This document shows, in pieces, positions 4,584-6,084 of a stretch of DNA of 6,084 nt; the stretch's first letter is position 1, and the number at the start of each line of letters is the position of its first letter. The stretch lies in contig JAEYOP010000038.1 of NCBI GenBank assembly GCA_023411575.1, positions 1-6,084 of the forward strand. Reading direction: 5' to 3'. The translations under genes were made by a program, and so were the position numbers. Below the pieces are notes generated by a model, which was given only the letters and a program-made list of their open reading frames with translations, had not been told where the DNA came from and did no database searches. Source of the stretch: Bacillota bacterium (GTDB lineage Bacteria; Bacillota; Clostridia; Acetivibrionales; DTU013).

Positions 4584-5516
4584 GTGGCCAGACGTAGAAA
4601 AAACACCGGCAGCAGCGGCGGCGGTTATAACTGGATGGACACCTATGGCGACATGGTAACCCTGCTTTTAACCTTTTTTGTTATGCTGTTCAGTATGTCG
4701 ACTGTCAACGAAGAAAAGTGGGAGATTTTAGTTCGCGCCTTCGCGAAAAATCCAGATGCCGCCACGGCCCAGATTATTCTGGTGCAGCAGGGCGAGGGGG
4801 ACGATATTGCGCCCGCAAACGGCCTTGCGCCGACTATCGGCAGCAAAACGACCGATAATGAGCTGCCCTCCGATCTCAACCAGCTTTACGAATATCTTAA
4901 ACAATATGTTGAAGAAAACCAGATGACCGCCTCGGTCTCTATTTCCAAAGACTCTGCAAACAATGTTTACATCCGCTTTGACAACAACATTTTTTTTGAT
5001 GGCGACAGCTATACTTTGCGCGAAGGCAGCTACCCCATCCTCAATTTTTTGGGCGACTGCCTTAAGAACCTTGAAGATCAGATCTTCGTTACGCGTGTCA
5101 ACGGCCATACCGCCGCCATCCCCGGCGCCGAAGACTATCATATCAGCGACTGGACCCTCTCGGGAGAACGTGCCAGCCAGGTGGTTATCTACTTTGAAGG
5201 AAAGGGTCTTGACCCTAAAAAGCTGATGTGCAACGGTTATGGCAAAAATTTCCCTATCGACAGTAACGACACATCTGAAGGCCGCGCCAAAAACAGACGT
5301 GTTGAAATTATGGTGCTCGGAAACTCGTTTGATAAAAACAACCCCGACGACCTTTATGCCATGCTTTCGCATTTGGTCAGGGCTGAGCTTTTTGAAGACA
5401 GCGGCAGCGGCTCCGACATTATAAACTCGGACAAATCACATTCCGACGGCAGCATCCCTTCCATCTCCATACCGGAGGGGGAAATAGAAGCCGGCTTTAG
5501 CCGGAATGATACATAA
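4584..5516 (+). CDS. motB: Flagellar motor stator protein MotB (OmpA-like peptidoglycan-binding domain)
   Basis: A 310-residue protein with the GTG start fixed by AGAAAGGAGG. MotB carries the ion-binding Asp of the stator and anchors the MotA/MotB unit to peptidoglycan. The single membrane helix is at ~21-40 (TYGDMVTLLLTFFVMLFSMS), and Asp23 in YGDMVTLL is the expected ion-binding residue. The OmpA-like domain spans ~125-245: NGHTAAIP (173-180), DWTLSGERASQVV (189-201), GYGKNFP and EGRAKNRRVEIMV. In the GHTD motif the Asp is Ala177, whereas Arg196 in SGERA is kept. The membrane helix does not by itself decide between protons and sodium ions. After the OmpA domain there is a ~65-residue acidic, Ser/Gly-rich tail (residues ~246-310), longer than usual. 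The gene lies 42 bases after motA and 48 bases before fliM; fliL, normally found between them in Clostridia, is missing. Confidence 0.95.
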   Translation: MARRRKNTGSSGGGYNWMDTYGDMVTLLLTFFVMLFSMSTVNEEKWEILVRAFAKNPDAATAQIILVQQGEGDDIAPANGLAPTIGSKTTDNELPSDLNQLYEYLKQYVEENQMTASVSISKDSANNVYIRFDNNIFFDGDSYTLREGSYPILNFLGDCLKNLEDQIFVTRVNGHTAAIPGAEDYHISDWTLSGERASQVVIYFEGKGLDPKKLMCNGYGKNFPIDSNDTSEGRAKNRRVEIMVLGNSFDKNNPDDLYAMLSHLVRAELFEDSGSGSDIINSDKSHSDGSIPSISIPEGEIEAGFSRNDT

Positions 5517-5564
5517 ATCTACCCATTTGCCAGCGTTTATTTTTTAGACAGGCGGTGAGACCAA

Positions 5565-6084
5565 ATGCCCGAAATTCTCTCACAATCACAAATTGATGCG
5601 TTGCTCAAAGGCATGAGCAGTGGTAATATAGATGTCAAGCCCGAGACCCCCGATAAACGGGTTAAGGAATACGATTTCTATTCCCCTAAAAAGTTTACGA
5701 AGGAACAGCTGCGAAACGTAGATAGTATCCATGAAAATCTCGCGCGGTTGTTGTCTTCTTACTTTTCAGGTTCGATGCGCATAAATAGTGAGGTGAACCT
5801 GCTGCAGGTGGAAGAGCAGCGGTACTATGAGTTTAACAACGCGCTGCCGGATACAGCCCTGATTGGCCTGATGGAGCTCAAGCCAGGCGATAAAAACATT
5901 AGTGAATTCACAATGATGTTGGATACTTCCTCCAATCTGGCCTTTTTTATGATAGATCGCCTATTGGGAGGAATGGGATCCGGTGTCATCTTAAACCGTG
6001 ACTACACCGATATTGAAATAGGTATTATGAGCAGCATCTTTCAAAAGTTCTCAGTGTATATGCAGGATGCCTGGCGCGATTATA
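5565..6084 (+). CDS. fliM: Flagellar motor switch protein FliM, N-terminal part (3' truncated by window)
   Basis: The frame is open from ATG 5565 to the window end, giving 173 residues of a protein usually ~330 long. FliM is the middle part of the C-ring, binding phospho-CheY and linking FliG to FliN/FliY. The N-terminal CheY-binding peptide is present (LSQSQIDALL; the usual Glu before Ile is Gln). It continues with YDFYSPKKFTKEQLRNVDSI, HENLARLLSSYFS, NLLQVEEQRYYEF, and the CheC-like middle domain with IDRLLGGMGSG (130-140) and DYTDIEIGIM, ending in DAW. The ribosome binding site is AGGCGGTGA at 5550-5558, a one-mismatch version of AGGAGGTGA, 6 bases before ATG. The 48-base spacer after motB is AT-rich with a T-run at 5540-5545, but no stem directly precedes it. 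Confidence 0.95.
   Translation, partial: MPEILSQSQIDALLKGMSSGNIDVKPETPDKRVKEYDFYSPKKFTKEQLRNVDSIHENLARLLSSYFSGSMRINSEVNLLQVEEQRYYEFNNALPDTALIGLMELKPGDKNISEFTMMLDTSSNLAFFMIDRLLGGMGSGVILNRDYTDIEIGIMSSIFQKFSVYMQDAWRDY

Noticed and set aside
4728..5372. A 214-residue open frame on the minus strand
   Set aside because: It lies wholly opposite motB, which has clear MotB motifs and a strong ribosome binding site. The minus-strand product shows no recognisable domain; it is a shadow of motB codon usage.
5491..5545. Terminator after motB: CCGGC-TTTA-GCCGG at 5491-5504 and T-run at 5540-5545
   Set aside because: The 5-bp stem is inside motB coding sequence and about 35 bases from the T-run, so they do not form one terminator.
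5319..5564. A fliL remnant or FliL domain fused to the MotB C-terminus
   Set aside because: The MotB tail has no membrane segment and no FliL-like pattern, and the 48-base spacer shows no coding remnant.

Overview
The window is one stretch of a bacterial flagellar operon, read entirely on the + strand. The gene order is fliK (3' end) - flgD - a TIGR02530-type flagellar operon gene - flgE - swrD (flbD) - motA - motB - fliM (5' end). This order, the strong GGAGG-type ribosome binding sites, the frequent GTG and TTG starts and the presence of swrD/flbD point to a Gram-positive endospore-former-like lineage, most likely a moderately GC-rich member of the Clostridia. The exact genus cannot be read from the sequence. 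No minus-strand gene, RNA gene, mobile element or CRISPR array is visible.

Layout. Positions 1-284 hold the C-terminal end of the hook-length protein FliK. Positions 304-1506 hold the hook-cap protein FlgD, here with a C-terminal fibronectin type III (Fn3) domain, followed by a small conserved protein of unknown function. Positions 1595-3307 encode an enlarged hook protein FlgE. A 102-base spacer with a long GC-rich inverted repeat separates the hook genes from the motor genes. The motor genes are swrD (3410-3625), motA (3618-4541, overlapping swrD), motB (4584-5516) and the switch protein gene fliM (5565 to the window end).

How they work together. FliK, FlgD and FlgE build the hook outside the cell: FlgD caps the growing hook, FlgE polymerises, and FliK measures length and switches the export apparatus to filament substrates. 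MotA and MotB form the ion-driven stator anchored to peptidoglycan, SwrD is known in Bacillus to raise stator-dependent power, and FliM is part of the C-ring that receives torque and the CheY signal. The hairpin-bearing spacer sits at the boundary between the hook and motor blocks.

Most of this is a conventional flagellar cluster, and I do not see an entirely new system. The less usual points are the FlgD-Fn3 fusion, the long inverted repeat before swrD, the absence of fliL between motB and fliM, an Ala replacing the usual Asp in the MotB peptidoglycan-binding motif, extra segments in MotA and MotB, and three cysteines in a long FlgE.
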